Below, piece after piece: positions 50,630 to 59,425 of a stretch of DNA of 64,000 nt. The DNA comes from Terriglobus albidus. GTDB lineage: Bacteria > Acidobacteriota > Terriglobia > Terriglobales > Acidobacteriaceae. Positions within the stretch are counted from its first letter, which is position 1. Each line of letters starts with the position of its first letter. The notes beneath the pieces are model-generated. The model was not told the DNA's origin, did not search any database, and saw only the letters and a program-made list of their open reading frames with translations. Both the position numbers and the translations under genes were made by a program. The DNA lies in NCBI RefSeq assembly GCF_008000815.1, contig NZ_CP042806.1, positions 682,001-746,000 on the forward strand, in the 5' to 3' direction.

Positions 50630-51808
50630 ATGGAGCCTCTGATCGTCCCGCCGCGGCCACGCCTCCACTCCATCGACGCGCTTCGTGGTCTGGTTATCTG
50701 TCTCATGGCGCTCGACCACACGCGCGACTTCTTTCACGCGAGTAGTTATGCCTATGATCCGTTAGACGCGGCGCAGACCACACCGGCGGTCTTTCTCACC
50801 CGTTGGATCACGCATGTCTGCGCTCCCGCCTTTCTTCTCCTTGCCGGTGTCTCGGCATGGCTGCAGCATCATCGCGGCAAATCGATCGCCCAGCTCTCCC
50901 GCTTCCTTCTCGCGCGCGGCGTCTGGCTTCTTGTGCTCGAGGTAACCGTCATCAGCTTCGGCTGGGCCTTCTCGGTTCCCTACCTCATCTACCTGCAGGT
51001 GATCTGGGCGATCGGATGCTCCATGATCGCCCTCGCCGCACTCATCTGGCTTCCACGCGCGGCCACCCTCGCTATCAGTCTTGGCATCATCGTGGGACAC
51101 AATCTGTTCGACGGTTTCCACCCTGCAGGGCATCTAGGGCAACTTTGGGCTGTGCTTCACAGCGGCGGACGGTGGCCCAATACTGATGCAGCCCTGTTGC
51201 TCATTACCTACCCGCTGCTTGTCTGGATCGCTGTCATGGCGCTCGGTTATGCCATTGCGCCCGTCTTCCTTTCCCTTCGCCGCGGCCAGATCCTTACTGC
51301 CTCTGGCGTGCTGCTCCTGGTCTTCTTCTTCGGTCTTCGTGCATTGAACCTCTACGGCGACCCGCATCCATGGACATCCGGAGAGACTCCAGCGCAGACC
51401 GTTATGCATTTCTTCAACGTGCAGAAGTATCCGCCGTCACTGCTCTTTCTCTCCGTCACGCTCGGCATTCTCTTCCTTCTGGCGCCACTGTTCGATCGCT
51501 GGGACGGCCGCTTCACTGATATTCTTCGCGTCTTCGGCTCGGTGCCGCTCTTCGCGTATGTCGTGCATATCTACCTGCTCCATGCCGCGAACATCGTTCT
51601 GCTGATACTGACGCACAGGTCCATGGCAGGCGCCTTCGACCAGGTTCGCAGCGCATTCTTCCTTCCGGAAACGCTTGCGGGTTCCAGCTTCTCGCTGCCA
51701 GTCGTGTACGTAGTGTGGCTGGCGGCGCTTGTCCTCCTCTATCCACTCTGCCGCTGGTGGGCGATGGTCAAATCGCGAAGACGCTCCTGGTGGATCTCGT
51801 ATCTATGA
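50630..51808 (+). CDS. DUF1624 (HGSNAT-like acyltransferase fold) membrane protein
   Basis: A 392-residue protein with about ten membrane helices. The N-terminal HSIDALRGLVICLMALDHTRDFFHASSYAYDPLDAAQTTPAVFLTRWITHVCAPAFLLLAGVSAWLQ is the typical DUF1624 motif, with the D-H pair related to heparan-alpha-glucosaminide N-acetyltransferases. It may acylate an envelope sugar; the substrate is unknown. It is divergent from the sigma gene across a minisatellite. An intergenic repeat of family 4 follows at 51821. Confidence 0.88.
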   Translation: MEPLIVPPRPRLHSIDALRGLVICLMALDHTRDFFHASSYAYDPLDAAQTTPAVFLTRWITHVCAPAFLLLAGVSAWLQHHRGKSIAQLSRFLLARGVWLLVLEVTVISFGWAFSVPYLIYLQVIWAIGCSMIALAALIWLPRAATLAISLGIIVGHNLFDGFHPAGHLGQLWAVLHSGGRWPNTDAALLLITYPLLVWIAVMALGYAIAPVFLSLRRGQILTASGVLLLVFFFGLRALNLYGDPHPWTSGETPAQTVMHFFNVQKYPPSLLFLSVTLGILFLLAPLFDRWDGRFTDILRVFGSVPLFAYVVHIYLLHAANIVLLILTHRSMAGAFDQVRSAFFLPETLAGSSFSLPVVYVVWLAALVLLYPLCRWWAMVKSRRRSWWISYL

Positions 51809-51820
51809 CAGCTAAAACGC

Positions 51821-51850
51821 TGTCATCCTGAGCGCAGCGAAGGACCCGCC
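51821..51850. repeat. Dispersed intergenic repeat family 4, copy 2
   Basis: TGTCATCCTGAGCGCAGCGA followed by AGGACC matches 35166-35190. It lies between the DUF1624 and cupin genes. Confidence 0.55.
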
Positions 51851-51930
51851 TTTCTGGTCGCCAGCTGAGATCAATCCATCCAACACCGCAACACGGTAGA
51901 ATTCCATGCGATGCCCGGGAGGGAGCCCGA

Positions 51931-52479
51931 ATGGATGCATTCGATCCGCAACGCCGTTCGTTCCTCGTGGGCGCCGGCAGCCTTGGCCTTACGCAGGTCC
52001 TTCCACCCGGTTCGACTCAGTCGCATACAACGCGACAGGGCCAGGTGCTCAGCGCGGGTGAAGGCGAAACCCTTATCCACTTCCGCGACAACGGCGCCAT
52101 CCTCATTAAGGCATCTCCGGCAACAGGTTCCGACCAGCTCGCGCTTGGCACGCAGCAGGTGATGCAGGGTACGGGGATTCCCGTTCACCGCCACCTTCAC
52201 ATGGATGAAGTCTTCTATGTTCTGGAAGGCAGCGGCAGTTTCCTCCTGAACGATGTTCCCCATCCCTTCGAAAAGAGCACAAGCATCTTCATCCCGCGCA
52301 ATGCGTGGCACGGCTTCCAGAACCCCGATCACGAACTGTTGCTGCTCTGGATAGTTTCACCTCCCGGACTGGAGGGTTTCTTCCGCGAGACTTGCGATGC
52401 TCCCGGAATACCGCCGAAGCAACTCACCCGCGAACAGATCCACGAGATCGCGCTCAAATACGGAACCGAATTCCGATAG
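51931..52479 (+). CDS. Tat-exported cupin-domain protein
   Basis: A 182-residue protein. The N-terminus DPQRRSFLVGAGSLGLTQVLPPG carries a twin-arginine signal, so it is likely exported folded with its metal. A cupin barrel follows: VMQGTGIPVHRHLHMDEVFYVLEGSGSFLLND and FIPRNAWHGFQNPDHE give the His/Glu metal ligands (H-x-H...E and H). The catalysed reaction is unknown. GGGAGGGA precedes the ATG. The squalene-cyclase-like gene starts 32 bases downstream and may share its transcript. Confidence 0.88.
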   Translation: MDAFDPQRRSFLVGAGSLGLTQVLPPGSTQSHTTRQGQVLSAGEGETLIHFRDNGAILIKASPATGSDQLALGTQQVMQGTGIPVHRHLHMDEVFYVLEGSGSFLLNDVPHPFEKSTSIFIPRNAWHGFQNPDHELLLLWIVSPPGLEGFFRETCDAPGIPPKQLTREQIHEIALKYGTEFR

Positions 52480-52511
52480 CCACAGACATCATCAAACTAG
52501 GAACCAGCATC

Positions 52512-53510
52512 ATGACTCCCCTTGACTGGCTACTCGAATCCGATCCCGCCATTCGCTGGCAGGCGCTACGTGACCTTATGGAATCTCCTCCATCGTCGGT
52601 CGAAGCAGAGACGATTCCACTATTCAACCATTCAACTATTCAACCAGCTTCATCCGAGCGCTCCCGCATCCCACTCGAAGGCCTGGGAGCGAAGGTTATC
52701 TCCAGCCAGCAGCCGGATGGTTCATGGCTCCGGACCGACGAGCCCAAATGGGCATCAACGCTTGTGACCATGCTTCTGCTGCGAGCCATGGGAATCGATC
52801 CAGCCGATCCCGCTGTCGATGCGGCTGTTGTCCGGCTCGAAACCAGCCTTTGCTGGGACGACCATCCAGGCTTCTGGGACCTGCGTCCTCCCACACCCGG
52901 TGGCAACCCGTTCTTTGAGGGCGAAGAAGAGCCTTGCATCAACGGCGGTGTGCTTGCACTCGGCGGCTACTTCGGCCGTCCGTCCTCAACTCTCGCGCAA
53001 CGTCTTATCTCGCAGCAGCTTGAAGATGGCGGTTGGAATTGTGACGCGCCGACGAGCAGCCGCTCCTCCTTCCACACCACCATCTGCGTTCTTGAAGGCC
53101 TGCTCGAGTATGAACGCGCCGCCACCGCTGCTTCGGTGGTTAGCTCGGCTCCGGAGATTGCTTCAGCCAGAGCTCGCGGTGAGGAATACCTACTGCAGCG
53201 CAGCCTCTTCCGCCGGCTCTCTACCGGCGAAATCGCGAACGCCGAGTTCCTGGAGCTCGCCTTCCCGCCGCGCTATCACTACGACATTCTCCGCGCCCTC
53301 GACTACTTCCGTACCGCCAACCACGCCGATCCGCGGCTCAGCGAAGCAATCGAGATTCTCAAGAGCGGCCGCCAGCCCGACGGCCGCTGGCTTCTCGACC
53401 GTGCTTACGACGAGGCGCTCCCGTTTCCCGTGGGAGAAGCGGTTGGTGAGCCAAGCCGGTGGAATACGCTCCGCGCCCTGCGCGTGCTTCGCTGGTACGA
53501 ACGGCAATAG
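52512..53510 (+). CDS. Squalene-cyclase/prenyltransferase-repeat-like protein
   Basis: A 332-residue soluble protein built of alpha/alpha-barrel repeats of the terpene-cyclase/prenyltransferase kind: VISSQQPDGSWLRTDEPKWASTLVTMLLLRAMG, LISQQLEDGGWNCDAPTSSRSSFHTTICVLEGL and LKSGRQPDGRWLLDRAYDEALPFPVGEAVGEPSRWNTLRALRVLRW. The DxDD motif of squalene-hopene cyclases is absent, so enzymatic function is uncertain. Near residue 35 the segment IPLFNHSTIQPASSER is encoded by an ATTCAAC minisatellite (52618-52655), apparently inserted in frame. The ATG at 52512 is preferred; the frame from 52305 is a shadow of the cupin gene. Confidence 0.75.
   Translation: MTPLDWLLESDPAIRWQALRDLMESPPSSVEAETIPLFNHSTIQPASSERSRIPLEGLGAKVISSQQPDGSWLRTDEPKWASTLVTMLLLRAMGIDPADPAVDAAVVRLETSLCWDDHPGFWDLRPPTPGGNPFFEGEEEPCINGGVLALGGYFGRPSSTLAQRLISQQLEDGGWNCDAPTSSRSSFHTTICVLEGLLEYERAATAASVVSSAPEIASARARGEEYLLQRSLFRRLSTGEIANAEFLELAFPPRYHYDILRALDYFRTANHADPRLSEAIEILKSGRQPDGRWLLDRAYDEALPFPVGEAVGEPSRWNTLRALRVLRWYERQ
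52618..52655. repeat. 8-bp-period minisatellite inside a gene, locus 3
   Basis: ATTCAACC, ATTCAACT and ATTCAACC units, with worn flanking units, lie within the coding region of the squalene-cyclase-like gene and keep its frame open. Confidence 0.6.
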
Positions 53511-53631
53511 CTTCGCCCGTCAGCGACGGCATTGCTGAATTCACCGCAGGATGCATGACGACGCAGCAGGAGAGGGGTATAGTCGAGGGGCCAGATAAGC
53601 GCGCTGTTCCATGCCGCTCCGGGAGACGCCA

Positions 53632-54291
53632 ATGAGCACACCTTGGTCACGCCGCACCTTCCTCTTTACTGCCGCTTCAGCCTCTATCGCGCCTTCCTTC
53701 TCGTTAGCTGCACAGGAAGCCCTGCCTTCTTCTCCGGACGCAGCGCTTCAGCGGCTGATGGAAGGTAACCGTCGCTTCGTCGCAGAGCAATACACAAGCA
53801 TCGCCCAGGACCTCAAGGTCCTGAAGGAACACACGGTCGACAAGCAGGAGCCCTTCGCGGCCGTGCTCTCCTGCGCCGACTCCCGTGTCCCCGTGGAGCT
53901 GGTCTTCGACCAGACCATTGGTCACATCTTCGTCAGCCGTGTTGCCGGCAACATCATCAACTCTGAGATCATCGGCAGCCTCGAATACGGAGCCGCGGTT
54001 CTGGGCGCGAAGGTCCTTCTGGTCATGGGCCATGCCAACTGCGGCGCGGTCAAAGCAGCCATCGCGAAAAAGCCTGTCCCCGGCCAGATTGCCTCGCTCT
54101 ATCCGCATCTGCAGCCTGCCATCGAGGCCGCAGGAGGAGATCTGGTCGCCACCATCAAGAAAAATGCGCAGATCCAGGCCAGCCTACTCGCCCAGACCTC
54201 TACCGTGCTGCGGCCCCTGGTCAACGAGGGCAAGCTGAAGATTCAGGCTGCCTTCTACGACGTCGCCACCGGCGCCGTCACGCTTCTGTAG
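53632..54291 (+). CDS. Exported beta-class carbonic anhydrase
   Basis: Interconverts CO2 and bicarbonate. The 219-residue protein starts with a Tat-like signal (MSTPWSRRTFLFTAASASIAPSFSLAAQ), then the beta-CA fold with zinc ligands C81, H134 and C137 and the D83-R85 dyad, all within SCADSRVPVELVFDQ and MGHANCGAV. Export of a beta-CA suggests periplasmic CO2/bicarbonate or pH handling. The ATG at 53632 follows GGGAG; an upstream in-frame ATG at 53611 would spoil the signal. Confidence 0.92.
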   Translation: MSTPWSRRTFLFTAASASIAPSFSLAAQEALPSSPDAALQRLMEGNRRFVAEQYTSIAQDLKVLKEHTVDKQEPFAAVLSCADSRVPVELVFDQTIGHIFVSRVAGNIINSEIIGSLEYGAAVLGAKVLLVMGHANCGAVKAAIAKKPVPGQIASLYPHLQPAIEAAGGDLVATIKKNAQIQASLLAQTSTVLRPLVNEGKLKIQAAFYDVATGAVTLL

Positions 54292-54385
54292 CCGGTGCAA
54301 ACCTAAGTTGTTCTGTCTATTTGATAGCCGAAAGAATGACTCGGGCGGTGACAACTGCAATCTCCGGCCCGGCAACTAAGGTTGC

Positions 54386-55027
54386 ATGAAACGGAAGGTG
54401 AAAGAAGCGCTGCGGATAGTCGCGTTTTCGGTGAGCGCCGTAGTCCTTGTGATGACGGCCTGCAAGAAGACAGCTACGGTCGCTCCTAACTATGCCGGCG
54501 CGATCGATACATACTATGCCGCTCACCCCCTGTGTGTATGGCCGGCGCCACCGCAGTTCCCCGTACAAGTAGCGCACTCTGACCAGGACAAGACGCGCCA
54601 GTTCGATGCCCTGGTCGACCAGGGACTGCTAACCCGCACCTCAGCCGAGAAGAAGATCATCATCGTCTCCAAACAGATGAACAACTACGACATCAGCGAA
54701 AAGGGCCGCTCCGCCTGGACAGTGGATCCATCCCAGCCCGGCTACGGCAACTTCTGCTACGGCCATCGCAAGGTTGCATCGATTGACAGCAACACGCCCA
54801 CGTCCGATCAGCCAGGAGCGACCACGACGGTGAACTATCACTACACCATCGACGGCGTCCCCGACTGGGCAGAGGCCCCCGAAACCAAGATCGCCTTCCC
54901 AGCGATACAGTTCGCCCTCAGCGGACCAAAACCGACAACCGCAATGCTCACCAATACTCCGCAAGGCTGGCAACTGACCAAAACCGGCAACAGCACTACG
55001 GGCGACGACTCGGGCGTCGTGCAGTAG
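54386..55027 (+). CDS. Predicted lipoprotein of unknown function
   Basis: A 213-residue protein with a lipoprotein signal (VKEALRIVAFSVSAVVLVMTACKK; lipobox MTAC). The mature part has VDQGLLTRTSAEKKIIIVSKQMNNYDISEKGRSAW, which resembles a small winged-helix-like segment, followed by a beta-rich part (TTTVNYHYTIDGVPDWAEAPE). I recognise no family. A threonine/serine-rich tail ends it. It lies 94 bases after the carbonic anhydrase gene. Confidence 0.65.
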   Translation: MKRKVKEALRIVAFSVSAVVLVMTACKKTATVAPNYAGAIDTYYAAHPLCVWPAPPQFPVQVAHSDQDKTRQFDALVDQGLLTRTSAEKKIIIVSKQMNNYDISEKGRSAWTVDPSQPGYGNFCYGHRKVASIDSNTPTSDQPGATTTVNYHYTIDGVPDWAEAPETKIAFPAIQFALSGPKPTTAMLTNTPQGWQLTKTGNSTTGDDSGVVQ

Positions 55028-55072
55028 TTACGCTCTGCCTCCGTTCGAATAGAAGGGACGGCGGAGGATTAT

Positions 55073-55130
55073 CTTTATAGCGCTGAAGGCGCGCTCTATA
55101 TATCAGCCTGGGCAACGCCCCAGGTTAGCG
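55073..55130. repeat. Dispersed palindromic repeat family 3, partial copy
   Basis: TATAGCGCTGAAGGCGCGCT and CAGCCTGGGCAACGCCCCAG match parts of 8803-8905 and 59196-59303; the third hairpin is missing. Confidence 0.65.
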
Positions 55131-55177
55131 GCATTAAGAGACCCAACCCGCCAAGCACCATTCAACCGATCCACTAC

Positions 55178-55522
55178 TTACTCATAATGCCCAGCTGAAC
55201 GGAAACACTTGCCTTCATCATTAAAGAAAAGGATCTCCCCACAGCGACGCCCCGCCTGGTTGGTGTAGCAGATCACCACCGAATTCGCTCCGGTGTAAAC
55301 CGTCTCCAGCGTGAAATGCAAACCGGGGAACAGACCCATGGCCCTCTCCCAGTAAGCACGAATGGCAGGTTTACCATACAGCGTGCCGGAAGGCTCTCCC
55401 ATGATGTTCACGATATGCGGAGACGACATCTCGAAGTCATCCGTGTAGAACGCCAACACACGATCCAGATCATGCGAATTCCAGGAAGCAATCCAGTTAG
55501 CGGCGAGATTCGAAGGCACCAT
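55178..55522 (-). CDS. NTF2/SnoaL-like small protein
   Basis: A 114-residue cytosolic protein of the nuclear-transport-factor-2-like fold: WIASWNSHDLDRVLAFYTDDFEMSSPHI, KPAIRAYWERAMGLFPGLHFTLETVYTGANSVVICYTNQAGRRCGEILFFNDEGKCFRSAGHY. The fold binds small ligands, and the function of most members is unknown. It stands alone between repeats. Confidence 0.88.
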   Translation of the reverse strand: MVPSNLAANWIASWNSHDLDRVLAFYTDDFEMSSPHIVNIMGEPSGTLYGKPAIRAYWERAMGLFPGLHFTLETVYTGANSVVICYTNQAGRRCGEILFFNDEGKCFRSAGHYE

Positions 55523-55585
55523 ACCTCATTGTGGCAAAGAGAGCCGCCTGATGTCTGCACGGTATTAATTTCTCAACCCACACTT

Positions 55586-55820
55586 TAGGGGCCCAACCAT
55601 TGCATCGCAATGGGTGTATTCGAGCGTCAGCTCGAATCGTTTTGCTTAAGGGCATGGCTTCAGCCATGCCGCACATGTGCCAAAGAAGCAAGCGGCTTCA
55701 GCCGCTGAGGTCCGCTCTTCACCCCGTCCGCACCATCCAACCGCTGGGGTGGGCCATTCGACCGCAGCACGAACGATCTTTTATTTGTCATTTCGTAGCG
55801 CAGCGGAGAAATCTGCTTGG
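55586..55820. repeat. Mosaic of intergenic palindromes
   Basis: This 235-base stretch, within a 354-base gap without a gene, holds ATTCGAGC...GCTCGAAT, TTTTGCTTAAGGGCATGGCT with its CAGCCATGCC mate, AGCGGCTTCAGCCGCT and a family-4 repeat (55785-55818). Pieces of each appear elsewhere in the window (19171-19230, 36815, 60904). Confidence 0.6.
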
Positions 55821-55876
55821 ATTCAGGGTCCAAGCTGCTTCTCGACCCATACTTCTTCTCACAAACGAAGAACCGC

Positions 55877-56524
55877 TCAAACCCTAAACAATCCGCGAAA
55901 CCCTCTGCCGCGATAAAAGCACGGCGCAGTGTTGTGATACACAAAGACACGCCCATACCGCCGGTCAGCGAAGATAGCTCCGCCCAGCTTCGTGATCTCA
56001 TCCGACGTCTTCAACCAGCTCTGGGTCTTGGTATCGAAGCTCCCAAGCTTCTGCAGCTCCCGATACTGCTCTTCGTCCAAAGGCTCAATCCCGATCTCCG
56101 CCGCCATATCCAGCACATTGCCGGCGATCGGCAGGCCTTCTTTCTCCCGCTTCTTCTGCCCTTCGCGGTCATAGCAGACGTTCCTGCGGCCCTCGGGACT
56201 CTCGGCCGAACAATCGCAGAAGATGTATTCCCCCGTCTCGTCATCCCTGCCGATCACATCCGGTTCGCCGCCGGTCCGCTCCATCTCGCTTAACGTCCAA
56301 AGCGCCCGGGACTTTCGTGTAAGTCGTGCCTGCACGTCAGGCCATGAGAGATCCTCATGACGCTTCCCGTTCTTCTCGAAGCGGTCTTGAAGGGTTTTGA
56401 GAAGCGTCTCGCGTTGCTCCTTCGAGAGAGTCGCAGCGGCCACCGACGTAGCTCCTGAAATGGCGCGGCTATCAGTACCGGCCTTGTCCTGGATGATATC
56501 GCGCAAACGGCGCGTTATGAGCAA
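55877..56524 (-). CDS. DUF4256 family protein
   Basis: A 215-residue cytosolic protein. LSKEQRETLLKTLQDRFEKNGKRHEDLSWPDVQARL, MERTGGEPDVIGRDDETGEYIFCDCSAESPEGRRNVCYD and LKTSDEITKLGGAIFADRRYGRVFVYHNTAPCFY form the DUF4256 domain, known from many genomes but without known function. The first ~30 residues lie outside the domain, so an internal start is possible. It lies 68 bases upstream of the phospholipase gene on the same strand. Confidence 0.85.
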   Translation of the reverse strand: MLITRRLRDIIQDKAGTDSRAISGATSVAAATLSKEQRETLLKTLQDRFEKNGKRHEDLSWPDVQARLTRKSRALWTLSEMERTGGEPDVIGRDDETGEYIFCDCSAESPEGRRNVCYDREGQKKREKEGLPIAGNVLDMAAEIGIEPLDEEQYRELQKLGSFDTKTQSWLKTSDEITKLGGAIFADRRYGRVFVYHNTAPCFYRGRGFRGLFRV

Positions 56525-56592
56525 TTCCTCTCCCTCGAAGACATACAGCTCTCAAATCTAGGGCAATCCCTGTCCTCTCGAAAAATCTCAAC

Positions 56593-59016
56593 CTAATACA
56601 TCTTCGTAGGCGTGCATGGATCATACCCAAGCGACTGCACGCTCACCGGCACCGGAGGTGTCGGCGGCGTTGACCATGGCACCGCGTTGAAATCGAAGAA
56701 CTCCAGCAGATTCGGTTGCGCCGCATCGCGCGCCGTCAAGTGCGACGAGGCTCCCAGGAAGCGGTTCTCTACGAACTTGATCACGGCAGTATGGTCCATC
56801 GGCGTGTGCGAGACGAAGTGCTTGCGGCTGAAGGGCGAGATGATGATGTTCGGAACGCGGAAGCCGAGCTGGGCAGCGAAGCCTTGCTTGGCAGGAGCGT
56901 CTGCAGCGTTGGCTCCGGGATCGTTCGAGTTGAGGTCGCAGTGTGTCGTCGGAACTCCACCGCTGGGCACGCAGGGTTTGTAACTGTCAGGATTTACCGA
57001 GATCTGCGCGATGTCCGGAATCGAGCCGAGTGAAGCATCGGTGTTGGCGTTCGACGCGCCGGGCACTGGAGGAACATGGTCATACGGTCCGCCGCCCTCG
57101 TCATAGCTGAGGAAGAAGACCGAGTCCTTCCACTCCGGGCTGGCCGTGAGAGCATTCACGACCTTCGCAACCTGCGCCTGTCCGACGATGTTCGATCCGC
57201 CGGAGCCGGGATGCTCGTCGTTTTGACCATAGCCGGCCTCGATGAAGGCGAAGCTGGGCAGCGTGTTGTTGGTCAGATCGATGAAGTAAGTCGAGAGCGG
57301 CGCGACGTGGTTGGGATCGATGCAGAAGGAGTTGGAAGCATCGCCGACAACACTGGACTTCTGCGTCGGAGCCACACACGCTGCGCCCGAAGGGTTCTGG
57401 TAGAGGTATTTGTTCGCCCACCCGAAGTAGCTGAGGACAGTGGCTGGGAACTGCGCGGCCGCGCCTCCCGTGCAGTCATCGGCAGAGAGGCACGAGCCCT
57501 GCGTGACTGTGTAGTACACCTTCCAGCTCACACTGGACTGGTCCAGTTCCTGGAAGATGGTCGTCAAACCAAGCTGCGGCAGATGGTCGTTCGAGCCAGG
57601 ATCGAAGACCAGGCCCTGTGTCGTTCCGCCGGTAAAGGTGGCGATGCGGTTGGGAATGCTCTTACTCGACAGTGGCGAGAACCAGCGGTCAGAGACGGCG
57701 AACTGCGAGGCCATGTAGTAGTAGTAGTTCAGGAATCCCTGATCGTAATACCCCATCACACGCTGCCCATTGGTATCGCTGTAGCTGCCGGAACATACGC
57801 CCGACTGCAGGCACGACTTCGCAAAGCCTTCGGCAGTGTGTACGAAGCCGTCGAGATTGATGCCGCGCAGTGTACTGAAGTCATAGCGGCTTACGTCACC
57901 GTAGCTCTCCAGCCATGAAGAGCTGGCGTCGTCGATACAACTGCTCTTCAGTTTGAAGAGCTGATAGGAAACACCTTCGTCGCTCTGGTTGCTGACACTC
58001 GCGAGCTTGTCGTCGATGCCGTCGACGTTGTATGTCTTGCCATCCTGGCCGATATTCCAGCCGTTGCTCAGGCGATACGGATTCAACATGCCGAAGTAGC
58101 TGTCGAAGCTGCGATTCTCCTGGAGCATGAAGACAACATGGTTGATCTTCTGTAGATCGGCTGCGGGCACAACCGTAACCGTTGCAACCACTGAGGTGTT
58201 GCCGTCCGCGTTCGTGGCCGTTGCCGTGTAGTTCGTGGTGGCCGTCGGAGTGACAACCTGCGTTCCGCCGGTCGCGGCGAGCGTGTAGTTGGAGCCATCG
58301 TTTCCGCTAATGACGACGCCGGTCGCATCGCCGGCGACGACCTTGAGAGTGGAAGAAGCGCCCGCGGTGATGGTGGAAGAGGTCGCGGTGAAGCTGACTG
58401 TGGGCGGCGCCTGATTTCTCACCGTAATATTCACCGGTGTGTTGAGCGCTCCGCCGCAGTTATCCCACTCCTGCACGACGGTGTTGTATGAACCTGGATT
58501 GAGAGTCAGCTTGGTGTTAAGCGACGAGCCGTTGACGTGGTAGGCGAGCGTGTTATTGACGTAGATGCCCATCGCCGCCACGCCGGCCGCGCAGGTGGTG
58601 CTGCCTGCCGAGGCGGTGTAGGTCACAGGCGAGGTATCCGTGCTGTTGTTCGCGGGCGAGCTGATGGTAACGCCATTCTGTGTGCTGCCGCCGGGGATCG
58701 TGATACTGACCGGCGTCGTCGTCGAACCGCCGCAGTTATCCCACTCCTGCACCACCGTGTAATACGAACCCGGACTCATCGTGAGCGAGGTGTTGAGCGA
58801 TGCGCCATTCACCTGATAGACGAGCGAGTTATTAACGTAGATCCCCATCGCGGCGACGCCGCTGGCACAGCCGGAGGCAGTAGCCGTGGCAACATAACTG
58901 ACCGGGGAGCTCACCGTCGAGCCGTTTTGCGGACTGGAAACCGTGACGGTAGCAAATCCGGGAGCAGCCAGGAGAAAAAAGACAGAAGCAAGAAAGACAC
59001 ACAGCTTGCGATTCAT
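56593..59016 (-). CDS. Secreted phospholipase C/acid phosphatase-family protein with Ig-like repeats
   Basis: An exported protein of 807 residues. After the signal peptide (MNRKLCVFLASVFFLLAAPGFA) come two near-identical ~85-residue domains (TVSSPQNGSTVSSPVSYVATA... and TISSPANNSTDTSPVTYTASA..., each with YVVQEWDNCGG-type ends), then an Ig-like/BIG2 part. The phosphoesterase (PF04185-type) domain follows from ~300 with INHVVFMLQENRSFDSYFGML and FLSYDEGGGPYDHVPPV. It hydrolyses phospholipids or other phosphoesters outside the cell. A similarly oriented sorbosone-dehydrogenase-like gene lies 409 bases upstream. Confidence 0.9.
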   Translation of the reverse strand: MNRKLCVFLASVFFLLAAPGFATVTVSSPQNGSTVSSPVSYVATATASGCASGVAAMGIYVNNSLVYQVNGASLNTSLTMSPGSYYTVVQEWDNCGGSTTTPVSITIPGGSTQNGVTISSPANNSTDTSPVTYTASAGSTTCAAGVAAMGIYVNNTLAYHVNGSSLNTKLTLNPGSYNTVVQEWDNCGGALNTPVNITVRNQAPPTVSFTATSSTITAGASSTLKVVAGDATGVVISGNDGSNYTLAATGGTQVVTPTATTNYTATATNADGNTSVVATVTVVPAADLQKINHVVFMLQENRSFDSYFGMLNPYRLSNGWNIGQDGKTYNVDGIDDKLASVSNQSDEGVSYQLFKLKSSCIDDASSSWLESYGDVSRYDFSTLRGINLDGFVHTAEGFAKSCLQSGVCSGSYSDTNGQRVMGYYDQGFLNYYYYMASQFAVSDRWFSPLSSKSIPNRIATFTGGTTQGLVFDPGSNDHLPQLGLTTIFQELDQSSVSWKVYYTVTQGSCLSADDCTGGAAAQFPATVLSYFGWANKYLYQNPSGAACVAPTQKSSVVGDASNSFCIDPNHVAPLSTYFIDLTNNTLPSFAFIEAGYGQNDEHPGSGGSNIVGQAQVAKVVNALTASPEWKDSVFFLSYDEGGGPYDHVPPVPGASNANTDASLGSIPDIAQISVNPDSYKPCVPSGGVPTTHCDLNSNDPGANAADAPAKQGFAAQLGFRVPNIIISPFSRKHFVSHTPMDHTAVIKFVENRFLGASSHLTARDAAQPNLLEFFDFNAVPWSTPPTPPVPVSVQSLGYDPCTPTKMY

Positions 59017-59195
59017 ATTGTTTTGCCCTGCAAATCGTCAGAGGGATCGACCGGCGTCGGCTTTCCCGCACAACCGGACGAAGATGTGTGATGCCAACTT
59101 CTTCCGTAGCGATTGCCTGCGCCCGAAGATTTTTGCAGAGCCGGTATCGACAAGTTCGTTGGTAACCCGGGTTTGGCCCGAGCTATATAGGGCTA

Positions 59196-59303
59196 TATAT
59201 AAGCGCTGAAGGCGCGTTCTATACCAGCCTGGGGCAACGCCCGAGGTTTCCGGCCCATTGAAAACTAAGGGCTGAAGGCCCGCTCTATAGTTCTTCAGTG
59301 AAG
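59196..59303 (+). repeat. Dispersed palindromic repeat family 3, full copy
   Basis: AAGCGCTGAAGGCGCG, CAGCCTGGGGCAACGCCC and AAGGGCTGAAGGCCCGCTCT follow each other as in the complement of 8803-8905. The rest of the 409-base gap (59017-59425) contains ATTCGAGCtccGCTCGAAT and a CCCACAT...ATGTGGG dyad but no recognised gene. Confidence 0.7.
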
Positions 59304-59425
59304 GTGGGTCTTCGATAGATCGAGCAGCACCGAAGGCGAGAAAAGCGATTCGAGCTCCGCTCGAATGTCCCACATAAGCTACGCGTATGTGGGGCACCCA
59401 GTTTTGTTCAGTCGAAAATCAACAC

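Noticed and set aside
49496-52655. Possible CRISPR-like array from the spaced short repeats
   Set aside because: The period is 8 bases with no unique spacers, the loci are separate, and no cas genes are present.
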